Shown: positions 1-8,108 of the stretch, in pieces | How positions within the stretch are numbered: position 1 is the stretch's first letter | Layout of the letters: every line of letters starts with the position of its first letter | Assembly: GCA_902826065.1 (NCBI GenBank) | Contig: CADEDM010000021.1 | Span: 1 to 41,416 of the forward strand | Reading direction: 5' to 3' | Origin: an uncultured Acidobacteriota bacterium | GTDB taxonomy: Bacteria > Acidobacteriota > Vicinamibacteria > Vicinamibacterales > UBA2999 | DNA: 41,416 bases | Position numbers and translations under genes: made by a program | The notes under the pieces: model-generated | Databases searched by the model: none | What the model was told of the DNA's origin: nothing | What the model saw: the letters and a program-made list of their open reading frames with translations, nothing else

Positions 1-1
1 T

Positions 2-694
2 TCACTTCTTCGGCTTGTCCTTGTCGTCGCCTTCCTTGTCGGTCTTGCCCTTCTTCATGACCTCGGGCTCGGCCGCCGCGGCAGGCGGTGCCGCCGCGCC
101 GTCGGCCACCGGTTCGGCCACGACCTTCACGTTGACGACGTGCACCAGCATCAGGTCGGCGTCGCTCAGCGGCGACCACGAGGCGTTGGCCGCGAGGTCG
201 CGGACGTAGACCGCCTGGCCCAGCTCGAGCTCGGCGACGTCGATGTCGATGTGCTCGGGAATGGCCGTCGGCAGGCACTCGACCTCGACTTCCTTGTGCA
301 GGAACTCGAGCACGCCGCCCTGCTGCTTCACGCCCTTCGGCTCGCCGTGCAGGACGACCGGCACCTTCACCGCGATCTTCCGCTCGAGGTTGACGCGATA
401 GAAATCCGCATGCAGCAGGTGCTGGGTGATCGGGTCGAGCTGGAACTCGCGCACCAGCACCTTCTGGGTGCCGCCGCCCTCCACGTTCAGCGTGATCAGC
501 GTGTTGACGCCCGACGCCGAATGGAGAATCCGCATCATCTCCTTCGGGTTCACGGCCACCTGCACCGGGGCAATGGCGTCGCCGGCCTTCTGGGCGCCGT
601 AGATCACGGCCGGGACGTGTCCCGCCGCGCGCAGCCGCCGCGCTTCGTTCTTGCCTCTGCCCGTCCGCGTGGTTGCTTCGAGTATCGCTTCCAT
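2..694 (-). CDS. rplY: 50S ribosomal protein L25 (general stress protein Ctc form)
   Basis: L25/Ctc-family ribosomal protein that binds 5S rRNA in the large subunit. The 230-residue product has the long two-domain form: an N-terminal 5S-binding beta-barrel (about residues 1-95, with VREFQ, DPIT and LLHADFYRV at 81-101) and a C-terminal TL5/CTC domain (about 100-195). An Ala/Pro-rich linker and a Lys/Asp-rich tail ending DKPKK follow. I chose the ATG at 694 because the family's N-terminus starts there; the frame is open further upstream but that part is low-complexity and overlaps prs. The gene lies 32 nt downstream of prs on the same strand, and that gap is filled by heptamer repeats. Family assignment is secure; a role beyond the ribosome is not visible. 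Confidence 0.95.
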   Translation of the reverse strand: MEAILEATTRTGRGKNEARRLRAAGHVPAVIYGAQKAGDAIAPVQVAVNPKEMMRILHSASGVNTLITLNVEGGGTQKVLVREFQLDPITQHLLHADFYRVNLERKIAVKVPVVLHGEPKGVKQQGGVLEFLHKEVEVECLPTAIPEHIDIDVAELELGQAVYVRDLAANASWSPLSDADLMLVHVVNVKVVAEPVADGAAAPPAAAAEPEVMKKGKTDKEGDDKDKPKK

Positions 695-699
695 GACTC

Positions 700-727
700 G
701 TTGTCCTGTTCCCTGTTCCCTGGTGCC
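700..727. repeat. degenerate 7-nt tandem repeat between prs and rplY
   Basis: About four copies of a 7-mer close to TGTTCCC on the plus strand (GGGAACA on the coding minus strand). Two exact copies lie at 707-720, flanked by one variant on each side. The array fills nearly the whole prs-rplY gap and touches the prs stop codon. A similar 7-nt array with GGGACCR units occurs at 39762-39796 and, inverted, at 39882-39910. Confidence 0.6.
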
Positions 728-1695
728 TACACGAACAGCGAGGAGACCGAGGTCTCCTCGTGAATGCTGCGAATCGCCTGGCCGAGCAGCCGGGCCACCG
801 ACAGCTCGACGATCTTGTCGCACTTGGCCCGCTTCTCTTCGAGCGGGATGGTGTTGGTGACGATCAGCTTGTCGATCGGCGACTTCTCGATGCGCTCGAT
901 CGCCGGGCCCGACAGCACCCCGTGCACCGCGCAGGCGAGCACGCGCTCGGCGCCGGCGTCCTTCAGGGCCTGGGCCGCCTTCTGGATCGTGCCGGCGGTG
1001 TCGATGATGTCGTCGGCGATGACGCAGGTGCGGCCACGGATGTCGCCGATCACGTTCATGACCTCGGCGGTGCCGTCGTCGGGACTGCGCCGCTTGTCGA
1101 TGACGGCGAGCTCGGCGTTGAGGCGCTTGGCATAGGCGCGGGCGCGCTCGGCGCCGCCGGCGTCGGGCGCCACGATCGTGAGTTTCGGAAAATCCTGCCG
1201 CGAGAGGTGGTCGATGATGACCGGCGCGGCGAAGAGGTGGTCGACCGGGATGTCGAAGAACGCCTGGATCTGCGCCTTGTGCAGGTCCATGGTCAGCACG
1301 CGGTGTGCGCCGGCCGCGGCGATGACGTTGGCGACCAGCTTGGCCGAGATCGGCACGCGCGGCTTGTCCTTGCGATCCTGCCGGGCGTAGCCGTAATACG
1401 GAATCACGGCCGTGATCCGCGCCGCCGACGAGCGGCGGAACGCGTCGATCATGATCAGCATCTCGACCAGGTGCTGATCGACGGGCGCGCAGGTGGGCTG
1501 CACCAGGAAGACGTCGGTGCCGCGGATGTTCTCGTCGATCTGGAACGAGACTTCGGTGTCGGGGAAGCGGCGCAGCCGGGCCTGCCCCATGGGCACGTTC
1601 AGGAACTGGGCGATCTCCTTGGCGAGGCGCAGATGTGCGCTGCCCGAGAAGACCTTCAGGTCGCCGAACCCCGTCTGTGGCATGGCCTGTGGCAT
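727..1695 (-). CDS. prs: Ribose-phosphate pyrophosphokinase (PRPP synthetase)
   Basis: Cytosolic enzyme that transfers pyrophosphate from ATP to ribose 5-phosphate to make PRPP for purine, pyrimidine, histidine and NAD synthesis. The 322-residue length is normal for class I enzymes. Visible motifs are the ATP-site segment RQDRKD (105-110), DLHKAQIQAFFDIP (137-150) with catalytic-region His139, VAPDAGGAERA (175-185), and the PRPP-binding loop VIADDIIDTAGT (225-236). Two ATG codons, at 1695 and 1683, are possible starts; the family N-terminus fits either. It follows tRNA-Gln by 48 nt and precedes rplY, so all three are probably one transcript. purH, a PRPP-pathway gene, is about 8 kb away. Confidence 0.97.
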   Translation of the reverse strand: MPQAMPQTGFGDLKVFSGSAHLRLAKEIAQFLNVPMGQARLRRFPDTEVSFQIDENIRGTDVFLVQPTCAPVDQHLVEMLIMIDAFRRSSAARITAVIPYYGYARQDRKDKPRVPISAKLVANVIAAAGAHRVLTMDLHKAQIQAFFDIPVDHLFAAPVIIDHLSRQDFPKLTIVAPDAGGAERARAYAKRLNAELAVIDKRRSPDDGTAEVMNVIGDIRGRTCVIADDIIDTAGTIQKAAQALKDAGAERVLACAVHGVLSGPAIERIEKSPIDKLIVTNTIPLEEKRAKCDKIVELSVARLLGQAIRSIHEETSVSSLFV

Positions 1696-1743
1696 CGCCC
1701 GTCGTTCCGGTCCGCCCCCGGGGCGGACTGCGCGTTCAAAAGT

Positions 1744-1818
1744 TGGTTGGGGCGGAAGGATTCGAACCTTCGAATACGGGCTCCAAAGGCCCGCGCCTTA
1801 CCGCTTGGCCACGCCCCA
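1744..1818 (-). tRNA. tRNA-Gln (anticodon UUG), CCA encoded
   Basis: The minus strand folds into a full cloverleaf. The acceptor stem is TGGGGCG/CGCCCCA. The D arm runs GCC...GGC with AAGCGGTAA as loop. The anticodon stem CGGGC/GCCCG closes loop CTTTGGA, giving anticodon TTG. The variable loop is TATTC and the T arm is GAAGG-TTCGAAT-CCTTC. Discriminator A is at 1747 and the 3' CCA is genomically encoded at 1744-1746. Total length is 75 nt. It sits between ispE and prs on the same strand. Confidence 0.96.
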
Positions 1819-1919
1819 GCGTCGTGTGGTCGACCGCCGCCACCCCTCCGACCTCGAGTCCGCCAGGACGCACACGCCTCCCGTCGGGCCCGCCCATCAC
1901 GGGTGGCCGAAACCCCAAG

Positions 1920-1947
1920 TGTATACGACCGGTTCAGCCGCCGGCAA
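1920..1947 (-). promoter_or_regulatory. candidate sigma-70 promoter for tRNA-Gln-prs-rplY
   Basis: On the minus strand a -35-like TTGCCG (1942-1947) and a -10-like TATACA (1920-1925) are separated by 16 nt, each matching 4 of 6 consensus bases. The -35 lies inside the last codons of ispE. The predicted start near 1913 would give about 95 nt of leader before the tRNA 5' end. This is a by-eye match. Confidence 0.45.
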
Positions 1948-2842
1948 GGGCGCGGCGGCCCTCGCGCATCACGGCGTCGCGCGAGACGGTGCGGGTCTGC
2001 CAGGCGCGCCAGCCGCGGTCGGCGAGGGCGCCATGGGCCGCGGCCGCCGTCCGGGCGTCCGGAAACAGGCCGAAGATGGCCGATCCGCTGCCCGACATCG
2101 CTGCATAGTCCGCCCCCAGCCGCAGCAGCCGCGCCACCAGCCGGCGGATGTCGGGATGGCGCCTCGCCACCGGCGCCTCGAGGTCGTTCCTGACGCCGAC
2201 CGCCCAGGCCGGCCACGTCGGCGGCAGGCGGCGCACCGTCCGCACCGGCCGCCCCGGGCCGTCGTCGTCGAGCCAGCGATACGCGTCGGCAGTCGGCACA
2301 CCGAACGGCGGTTTCACGACCACGACGTCGGTCGGTGGCGCCTCGGTCAAGGGCGAGACGTCGTCGCCCCGGCCGGTACCGAGCGCGGTGCCACCGGCCA
2401 GGAAGAACGGTACGTCGGCGCCGAGCTGCGCCGCGAGGCGCAGCAGCGACGGCAGGTCCAGGTCGAGTTCCCAGAGGCGCGTGAGCGCCAGCAGCGTCGC
2501 GGCCGCGTCGCTGCTGCCGCCGCCGAGCCCGGCCTCGGAGGGGATGCCCTTGTCGAGGTGCACGGTCACCCCCGACGGCAGGCTGTCGCGACGGCGCACG
2601 GAGCGCTGCAGCAAGGCCGCCGCCTTCCACACCAGGTTTCGCTGATCGACGGGCACGCCCGGTGTCTCGCAGGTGATGACGAACGGCCCGCGGCGCCGGA
2701 CGAACGTCACGCGATCGTGCAGCCGGATCGACTGCAGCACGGTGCGGACGTCGTGATAGCCGTCGGGCAGCAGGCCGCCGATGCGCAGGTCGAGGTTGAT
2801 CTTCGCGAAGGCGCGAACGGTGATCGTCTCGGTCGACGACAT
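1934..2842 (-). CDS. ispE: 4-diphosphocytidyl-2-C-methyl-D-erythritol kinase
   Basis: GHMP-family kinase of the MEP isoprenoid pathway; phosphorylates the 2-hydroxyl of CDP-methylerythritol. The 302-residue product has the N-terminal substrate/catalytic segment AFAKINLDL with Lys14, the glycine-rich ATP loop GLGGGSSDAA (105-114), GADVPFFLAGGTALGTGRGD (141-160) with catalytic-region Asp143, and the C-terminal MSGSGSAIFGLF motif. I took the ATG at 2842 (MSSTETIT); an in-frame extension further upstream runs into the lipoprotein gene and is low-complexity. The gene starts 10 nt after the LolB-like gene and precedes tRNA-Gln. Confidence 0.96.
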   Translation of the reverse strand: MSSTETITVRAFAKINLDLRIGGLLPDGYHDVRTVLQSIRLHDRVTFVRRRGPFVITCETPGVPVDQRNLVWKAAALLQRSVRRRDSLPSGVTVHLDKGIPSEAGLGGGSSDAAATLLALTRLWELDLDLPSLLRLAAQLGADVPFFLAGGTALGTGRGDDVSPLTEAPPTDVVVVKPPFGVPTADAYRWLDDDGPGRPVRTVRRLPPTWPAWAVGVRNDLEAPVARRHPDIRRLVARLLRLGADYAAMSGSGSAIFGLFPDARTAAAAHGALADRGWRAWQTRTVSRDAVMREGRRALAGG

Positions 2843-2852
2843 GCGGGCGCGG

Positions 2853-3620
2853 CTACTTCGGCGCCAGCGGACTGGCGCGTCGCAGATCGTCGAGCGTGAT
2901 GGACGCGGCGTCGGCAGGCACGTCCACGGCAAACGCGCGCGCATCGAGGTCGACGTTGGTCGCGACCTCGCCGAGGGCCGCCGTGAGATCGATGGCGCCC
3001 GCCGCCGTCGTCCGCCGGACCCGCACCTGCCGCGCAATCTGCCCTTGCGGCAGGGCGTAATCGACCTGCCAGCCGCGGACGTCGGCGGCCACCACGACGC
3101 CGCGGCGCAGGAACACCTGCGCATCGCCGGCCTCGACTGACTGCCAGCCGTCGCCCCAGGCGCGGCCGCGGCCGCCCGACTCGATGGCGCAGCCGAACAG
3201 CAACCGCCGCAGGTCATTGGCGTCGAGGCCGAGGCCGGTCATGGCGTCGAGGACGTCGGCCACCGACGCGTCGCGCAGCACCTGCCGCTCGCGCGGGAAG
3301 TACAGCGTCGCTGCCGCGCCGTCCGACGCGAGGATCACCACCGGCCCACCAAATGGCGGCAGGGCTTCGAGCCGCACCGATGCCGGCGCCGCGAAGCCGG
3401 CAATCAGTCGGGCGCGCACGCGCTCGCCGCCGGCGCGGCCGCTGAGCCGAATCTCCGCGGTGGCCGTGCGCAAGGGCCGGCAGTGCGCCGTCACCGCCTC
3501 CAGCGCCGCAACCGCGGCCGGGTCATCGGTGGCGGCGCCGACCGGGCGCGCCGGCACGCGCGTCGCGCAGGCCGCGCCGAGGGCAACCGCCACCAGGGCG
3601 GCGGTGAGCCGTCCGGTCAT
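2853..3620 (-). CDS. LolB-like outer-membrane lipoprotein
   Basis: 255-residue exported protein with a short hydrophobic N-terminus and a lipobox-like ALGAAC, predicting lipidation at Cys18. The rest resembles the LolB/LolA-type half-barrel: an early segment on non-specific lipid binding (RTATAEIRLSGR), a middle segment with ARLIAGFAAPASVRLEALPP and FPRERQVLRDA, and a C-terminal set of beta-strands (VDYALPQGQIARQVRVRR). LolB receives lipoproteins from LolA at the outer membrane. Sequence similarity alone is weak; the strongest support is position, directly upstream of ispE as lolB is in gamma-proteobacteria. It overlaps the end of the TPR gene by 4 nt. It could instead be a DUF4292-type lipoprotein. 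Confidence 0.7.
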   Translation of the reverse strand: MTGRLTAALVAVALGAACATRVPARPVGAATDDPAAVAALEAVTAHCRPLRTATAEIRLSGRAGGERVRARLIAGFAAPASVRLEALPPFGGPVVILASDGAAATLYFPRERQVLRDASVADVLDAMTGLGLDANDLRRLLFGCAIESGGRGRAWGDGWQSVEAGDAQVFLRRGVVVAADVRGWQVDYALPQGQIARQVRVRRTTAAGAIDLTAALGEVATNVDLDARAFAVDVPADAASITLDDLRRASPLAPK

Positions 3621-5620
3621 CGCGGGCGCCGGCGCAGCCCCTGCAGGCGCTTCTCGAGGCCAGCGCGATCGATGTCGACGAGGTCGCCCTTGAGCGCCAG
3701 CTCGAGCCGCTCCGCCGCTTCGTCGCGTTTGCCCAGCGCGGTCAGCACCTCGGCGAAATGCGACTGGATCACCGAACTGCCGCGCAGCGTCGTGGCGGCG
3801 CGGCGCAGCGGCGCTTCGGCATCGGCGGTGCGTCCGAGCTTGAAGAGCGCCCAGCCGCGACTGTCGAGGAACGCCGGATTGTCGGGTTCGGCCACCAGCG
3901 CACGGTCGACCAGCGTCAGAGCCTCCGGCAACTGCTGGCCGCGATTCGCCAGCATGTAGCCGAGGTAGTTGAGCGTGTTCGCGTTGAGCGGATCGCGCGT
4001 CAGGATGCCGCGCAGGGCGCGCTCCGCCTCGGCCGGCCGATCGGCGGCGTCGTAGGCGGCGCCGAGACGGAAGGCGATGGTGTCGTTGTCAGGCTGCGCG
4101 GAAGCCAGTGGCGTCAGCACGCCGATCGCGTCGACGTGTCGCTTCGCTTCCTGGTAGACGTCGGCGAGCGCGAACGCGCCGGGCACGGTGGTGCGCCGGG
4201 CCGCGACGGCGTTCTCGGCGTCGGTGACGCCCTGGGCGGCGCGGCCGCCGCGGATCGATGCCAGCGCTTCGATCCGGATGAGGTCGAGGTCGCCAGTGTT
4301 GCCGGTGTTCCTGGCCCGCGCCTCGCGGGCGGTGCGCGCCGCGTCGCTCGCACGGCCGGCTTGCAGCTGTGCCTGGGCGAGCGCCGCCGAGAACGGAGCG
4401 GCGTCGGGCCGCAACCGGCTGGCGCGTTCGAACGCGCGCACGGCGCCGTCGTGGTCACCGAGCTGCTGACGCGCCCCGCCGAGTTCCGCGAGCAGGCGCA
4501 CGGCATCGGCAGGCCCGAGCGCCTTGACGGCCGCGTCGTCGTCGATCGCGCCGAGTACGCTCACGACCTCCGCGTAGTCGTACTGCTCGCGATAGTGACC
4601 GGCGAGCAGCGACAGCGTCGGGACGTGCCGCGGCTCGATGGCCAGCGCCTGGTCCGCAGCTTTGCGCGCGGCGGCGGCGTCGCCCTTCTGGAACTGCGCG
4701 CGGGCCATGAGGAAATGGGCGACGGCGTCTTTCGGCGTTCGCGCGATCAGGTCCGTGAGCGTGGCGATCGCGCGTTCGGCGCCAGCCCCGTCGGGCAGGC
4801 TGAGCAGCGCGTTGGCGCGGCGCAGCGGCAACTCGCGTCCCGGCGTACGCAGCGCCTTCGCGCCCCGGTCGAAGGCCTCCGCCGCGTCGTCGAACTTCTG
4901 TTGCCGCTCGTAGACGTCGCCGAGCGCGATGTAGTAGCGCGGGTTGGCGGCGGCCGCGGCTTCCAGGACCGTCGCCGCCCGATCGAGCTGGCCGGTCGTG
5001 CGTAGCGCGTCGGCCAGCAGCGACACCGGCTCCCCGGCCGGGCCGGTTTGCGAGACGACGCGCTCGAGGATGGGAACGGCATCGGCGGCACGGTCGGCAC
5101 CGAGCAACTGCCGGGCGAGCGTGAGCTGCAGGCCGAGGTCGGTCGCCATCGATGGCGACGCCTGCACCTTCTGCAGGTGGTCGATGGCGGCCGTCCGCCA
5201 GGCCTTCTCGTTGCCGCCGCTGGGGCCGTCGACGACGCCATCGGCCCAGGCCGCGTTGACGAGGCCGAGGATGCGATGCGCCTCCTCGGACTCGGCGTCG
5301 AGGACCAGCGCGCGCTCGGCGGCCGTGACCGCCTCGTTGGCCTTGTTCTGGCGCGCGAAGAAACCGGCGAGTTCGGCCTGCAGCTCCGACGACGACGGGT
5401 CGAGGGCGACCGCACGCTCGAGCGCGGCCTGCGCGGCCTTGAGGTCTTCGCGGGACTCGGCGCGGCGCGCCAGCAGGAACTCGTACATCGCCGCGGCTGA
5501 CGCGGGCCGCGAGGTCGCAGCGGCCGCCTGCGCAGGCGCCGCGGTCTGCGCCGACGCCGGCGGCGCGGCCACGAGGACGAGCAGGGCGGCAACGGCGCGG
5601 CCGGGCGTCATGCGCAGCAT
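3617..5620 (-). CDS. Exported TPR-repeat protein
   Basis: 667-residue protein with a signal peptide (residues 1-24, cleavage near ASA-QT) followed by tandem tetratricopeptide repeats over most of its length. The repeats show the A-x3-Y/F...A...P spacing, for example in ALERAVALDPSSSELQAELA, AERALRGILTRDPLNANTLN and LVDRALVAEPDNPAFLDSRG. TPR arrays are protein-binding scaffolds; the periplasmic location suggests a role in envelope assembly, but no partner is shown. Start is ATG 5620; a second in-frame ATG at 5611 is possible. It is the first gene of a minus-strand unit and overlaps the LolB-like gene by 4 nt, matching the TPR-lolB-ispE order I recall from Pseudomonas. Confidence 0.85.
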   Translation of the reverse strand: MLRMTPGRAVAALLVLVAAPPASAQTAAPAQAAAATSRPASAAAMYEFLLARRAESREDLKAAQAALERAVALDPSSSELQAELAGFFARQNKANEAVTAAERALVLDAESEEAHRILGLVNAAWADGVVDGPSGGNEKAWRTAAIDHLQKVQASPSMATDLGLQLTLARQLLGADRAADAVPILERVVSQTGPAGEPVSLLADALRTTGQLDRAATVLEAAAAANPRYYIALGDVYERQQKFDDAAEAFDRGAKALRTPGRELPLRRANALLSLPDGAGAERAIATLTDLIARTPKDAVAHFLMARAQFQKGDAAAARKAADQALAIEPRHVPTLSLLAGHYREQYDYAEVVSVLGAIDDDAAVKALGPADAVRLLAELGGARQQLGDHDGAVRAFERASRLRPDAAPFSAALAQAQLQAGRASDAARTAREARARNTGNTGDLDLIRIEALASIRGGRAAQGVTDAENAVAARRTTVPGAFALADVYQEAKRHVDAIGVLTPLASAQPDNDTIAFRLGAAYDAADRPAEAERALRGILTRDPLNANTLNYLGYMLANRGQQLPEALTLVDRALVAEPDNPAFLDSRGWALFKLGRTADAEAPLRRAATTLRGSSVIQSHFAEVLTALGKRDEAAERLELALKGDLVDIDRAGLEKRLQGLRRRPR

Positions 5621-5675
5621 CTTTTCACATTTCCCCCGCGGCGGCGGACGCCCCGGATCGGCCGCCCGGCCGCGC

Positions 5676-5681
5676 TATACT
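5676..5681 (+). promoter_or_regulatory. -10 element of the LPS cluster
   Basis: TATACT lies 17 nt before the ATG of the UPF0434 gene, in the 78-nt divergent gap. A GGAG Shine-Dalgarno at 5689-5692 sits 6 nt from the start. No convincing -35 is visible. Confidence 0.45.
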
Positions 5682-5698
5682 CGCAGCCGGAGTTCCGG

Positions 5699-5869
5699 AT
5701 GCCCATCGACGCGGAGTTGCTCGAAATCCTGGCGTGCCCGGCCTGCAAGACCCCGGTCGTGCCGGTGAAAGACGGCGCCGCCCTGAAGTGCGAGGCCTGC
5801 CGGCGCGTCTACCCGATCAAGGACGACATCCCGGTGATGCTCCTCGACGAGGCCACGGTCGAGCCCTGA
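5699..5869 (+). CDS. UPF0434/Trm112-family zinc protein (YcaR-like)
   Basis: 56-residue protein, MPIDAELLEILACPAC at its start, with two zinc-type Cys pairs: C13-x2-C16 and C31-x2-C34. The C-terminal YPIKDDIPVML motif is typical of the Trm112/UPF0434 fold. Eukaryotic and archaeal Trm112 activates methyltransferases; the bacterial role is unsettled. In E. coli the relative ycaR sits between LPS genes (near lpxK and kdsB), and here it also opens an LPS cluster. The ATG has a GGAG ribosome site 6 nt upstream. The stop TGA overlaps the presumed CTG start of the next gene. Confidence 0.9.
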   Translation: MPIDAELLEILACPACKTPVVPVKDGAALKCEACRRVYPIKDDIPVMLLDEATVEP

Positions 5870-6933
5870 AGGTCCTGGTCGCACGCCTGCGCCTCGTGGG
5901 CGATGTGGTGTTCACGACGCCAGCGGTGCACGCCCTGCGGCGGCAGTTCCCCGAGGCCCGGCTCGACTACCTGGTGGAGGCCGCGGCCGCGCCCATCGTG
6001 CGCCACTCCCCCGATCTCGATCGCGTCATCGAAGTGGACCGGCCGCGCGGCCTCGCACGCCTGCGCTACGACGTCGCACTCGCGGCGCGGCTGCGGCGGG
6101 AGCGCTATGACGTGGCCCTCGATTTCCACGGCGGCCCGCGGTCGGCGTGGCTGGTGTGGGCGACTCGGGCGCCGCGTCGCATCGGCTACGACATCCCCGG
6201 CCGACGCTTCTGCTACACGACACGCATGCCATGGCATCCGGATCTGCTGCCGCCACGGCACTCGGTGCTCAACCAGTGGGATCTGCTGGGCGCGCTGGGC
6301 GTGCCGGCGCCGACGCCGGGCGCAGATCCGGTGCGAATGACCGCCGGCGACGAGGCCCGGCAGGCCGCCGACGCGCGACTGGCCGCAGCTGGCGTGTCCA
6401 CCGGTGCAACGCTGGTCGTCATACACGTCAGCGCGAGCAATCCGTTCCGCCGCTGGCCGCGCGAGGCCTTCGCCCGCGTCGCCGGCGCACTGGCGGCTGA
6501 CGACCCGGGCCGCCGCATTATGATCACGGCCGGGCCCTCGGAAGCCGGCGCCGCCGATGCCGTGGCCGACCTCGCCGCTCGCGAGGCCGGTGCCAACGCG
6601 GCCGGCATCGTCCGCTGCGGCGAGCCGTCGCTCGAGGAACTGCACGTCATCATGTCGCGCGCACAGCTCTTCATCGGAGGGGACTCGGGCCCGCTGCACG
6701 TCGCGGCGACGACCGCCGTGCCGGTGGTCGCGCTGTTCGGGCCCACGCTGGCCGCCCGCTCGATGCCATGGCGCGATCCGGCCGTGCCCGCGATCGCCAT
6801 CGAGCCGGCTCCGCTGCCCTGCCGGCCGTGCCACCAGCGCACCTGCGTGCCCGGCGATTTCCGCTGTCTCACGGCGACGCCACCCGAACGCGTCCTGGCC
6901 GCCGCGCGACGGCTGCTCGGGGGTGGCGCGTGA
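5866..6933 (+). CDS. GT9 heptosyltransferase (LPS core), presumed CTG start
   Basis: ADP-heptose:LPS heptosyltransferase family (GT9; WaaF/WaaC/RfaQ group), which adds heptose to the inner core at the cytoplasmic face. N-terminal Rossmann start KVLVARLRLVGDVVFTTPA matches the family. The C-terminal sugar-nucleotide motif GGDSGPLHVAATTAVPVVALFGPT is clear, and four Cys lie near the end (CRPCHQRTC and FRC). Family proteins begin M-K-[IV]-L; here the codon before Lys is CTG at 5866, inside the upstream TGA as CTGA. The next in-frame start-type codon, GTG at 5896, would delete the first beta-strand. The product from CTG would be 355 residues. Donor and exact step are inferred. Confidence 0.88.
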   Translation: MKVLVARLRLVGDVVFTTPAVHALRRQFPEARLDYLVEAAAAPIVRHSPDLDRVIEVDRPRGLARLRYDVALAARLRRERYDVALDFHGGPRSAWLVWATRAPRRIGYDIPGRRFCYTTRMPWHPDLLPPRHSVLNQWDLLGALGVPAPTPGADPVRMTAGDEARQAADARLAAAGVSTGATLVVIHVSASNPFRRWPREAFARVAGALAADDPGRRIMITAGPSEAGAADAVADLAAREAGANAAGIVRCGEPSLEELHVIMSRAQLFIGGDSGPLHVAATTAVPVVALFGPTLAARSMPWRDPAVPAIAIEPAPLPCRPCHQRTCVPGDFRCLTATPPERVLAAARRLLGGGA

Positions 6934-8108
6934 GCGTCGCCGCGGCGATCGACGTGCCCCGCCTCGATGCCGGCGAACGGCTCGATCGCCTGGGCTGGTG
7001 GGCGCTCGTCGTCGCCGTCGCGGCGCTGCAGCTGTCGATCGCGGTCGCCCAGATCGGCATCGCCGTGGCCGGTCTCGCGTGGGCGGCGCGTGCCATCCGC
7101 GTCGGCGTGCCGGCGCTGCCTCGCTTCGCGCTGCCGCTCGGCCTCTACGCGGCGCTGACGCTGCTCTCCGCGGGTCTGTCGCGGGATCCGGCGGTGAGCG
7201 TGCCGGACACGAAGCAGCTGCTGCTGCTCGTGCTGGTGCCCCTCGTCTTCGACTTCGCCCGCGGCGCGCGCGCCCGCACGCTCATCACGATCGCGCTCAC
7301 GATCGGCGCCGCCAGCGCGCTGGTCGGCATCGTGCAGTACGGCGTCCTGCACTACGGCGGGCTCGGCCGCCGTCCGCAGGGCACGTTGTCGCATTGGATG
7401 ACCTACTCGGGCACGCTGATGCTGGTCATCTGCGCCGCGGTCGCGCGCCTGCTCTTCGATGCGCGTGATCGCGCCTGGGCCGCGGTGGCGATGCCGGCGC
7501 TCGTCACCAGCCTGGCGCTCACCCTGACGCGCAGCGCGTGGGTCGGGGTGTTCGCCGGGGTCGGCACCGTGTTCCTGCTCAAGGACCGGCGCCTCGTAGG
7601 GATCCTGCCGCTGGTCGTCGCGCTGGGTGTCGGCATCGCGCCGGCCAGCGTGACCGACCGGGTCTACTCGATGTTCGACCGCAACGACCCGACCAGCCGC
7701 GATCGCATGGCGATGCTCGAAGCCGGCCGGGCGATGGTGCGCGACTATCCGCTCACCGGCGTCGGGCCCGACATGGTCTCGCACGTCTATGGGCGCTATC
7801 GAGTGCCGTGGGCCGTCCAGGCATCGAACCCCCACCTGCACAACGTGCCGATGCAGATCGCCGCCGAGCGCGGACTGCCGGCCCTGGCCGCGTGGCTGTG
7901 GTTCATCGTCGCCGCGGCACGCGGCCTGTGGGGCCGGCTGGGAAGGTCGCGGCAACCGGCGCTGGCCGCCGGCGGACTCGCGGCCGTCGCCGCGATGCTG
8001 GCCGCCGGTCTGTTCGAATACAACTTCGGCGACTCGGAGTTCCTGATGCTCTTCCTGGTGCTGGTCACGGCCCCGTTCGCGGCCGATCGCGACGGGGGCC
8101 TGCCGTGA
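6930..8108 (+). CDS. O-antigen ligase / Wzy_C family membrane protein
   Basis: 392-residue polytopic membrane protein with about ten hydrophobic segments. It has the O-antigen ligase (Wzy_C) domain: the periplasmic loop carries SRDRMAMLEAGRAMVRDYPL, GVGPD and NPHLHNVPMQIAAERG, corresponding to the family's conserved Arg and His region. WaaL enzymes move O-antigen from undecaprenyl pyrophosphate to lipid A-core; relatives polymerise O-antigen or glycosylate proteins, so the substrate is open. Start GTG at 6930 overlaps the preceding TGA (GTGA), and its own stop overlaps the next gene the same way. The overlaps indicate translational coupling in the LPS cluster. Confidence 0.85.
   Translation: MSVAAAIDVPRLDAGERLDRLGWWALVVAVAALQLSIAVAQIGIAVAGLAWAARAIRVGVPALPRFALPLGLYAALTLLSAGLSRDPAVSVPDTKQLLLLVLVPLVFDFARGARARTLITIALTIGAASALVGIVQYGVLHYGGLGRRPQGTLSHWMTYSGTLMLVICAAVARLLFDARDRAWAAVAMPALVTSLALTLTRSAWVGVFAGVGTVFLLKDRRLVGILPLVVALGVGIAPASVTDRVYSMFDRNDPTSRDRMAMLEAGRAMVRDYPLTGVGPDMVSHVYGRYRVPWAVQASNPHLHNVPMQIAAERGLPALAAWLWFIVAAARGLWGRLGRSRQPALAAGGLAAVAAMLAAGLFEYNFGDSEFLMLFLVLVTAPFAADRDGGLP

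Noticed and set aside
5867-5869. The TGA of the UPF0434 gene as a selenocysteine codon (selA is present)
   Set aside because: The protein is already full length for its family, the reading after TGA shows no family similarity, and the next gene starts in another frame there.
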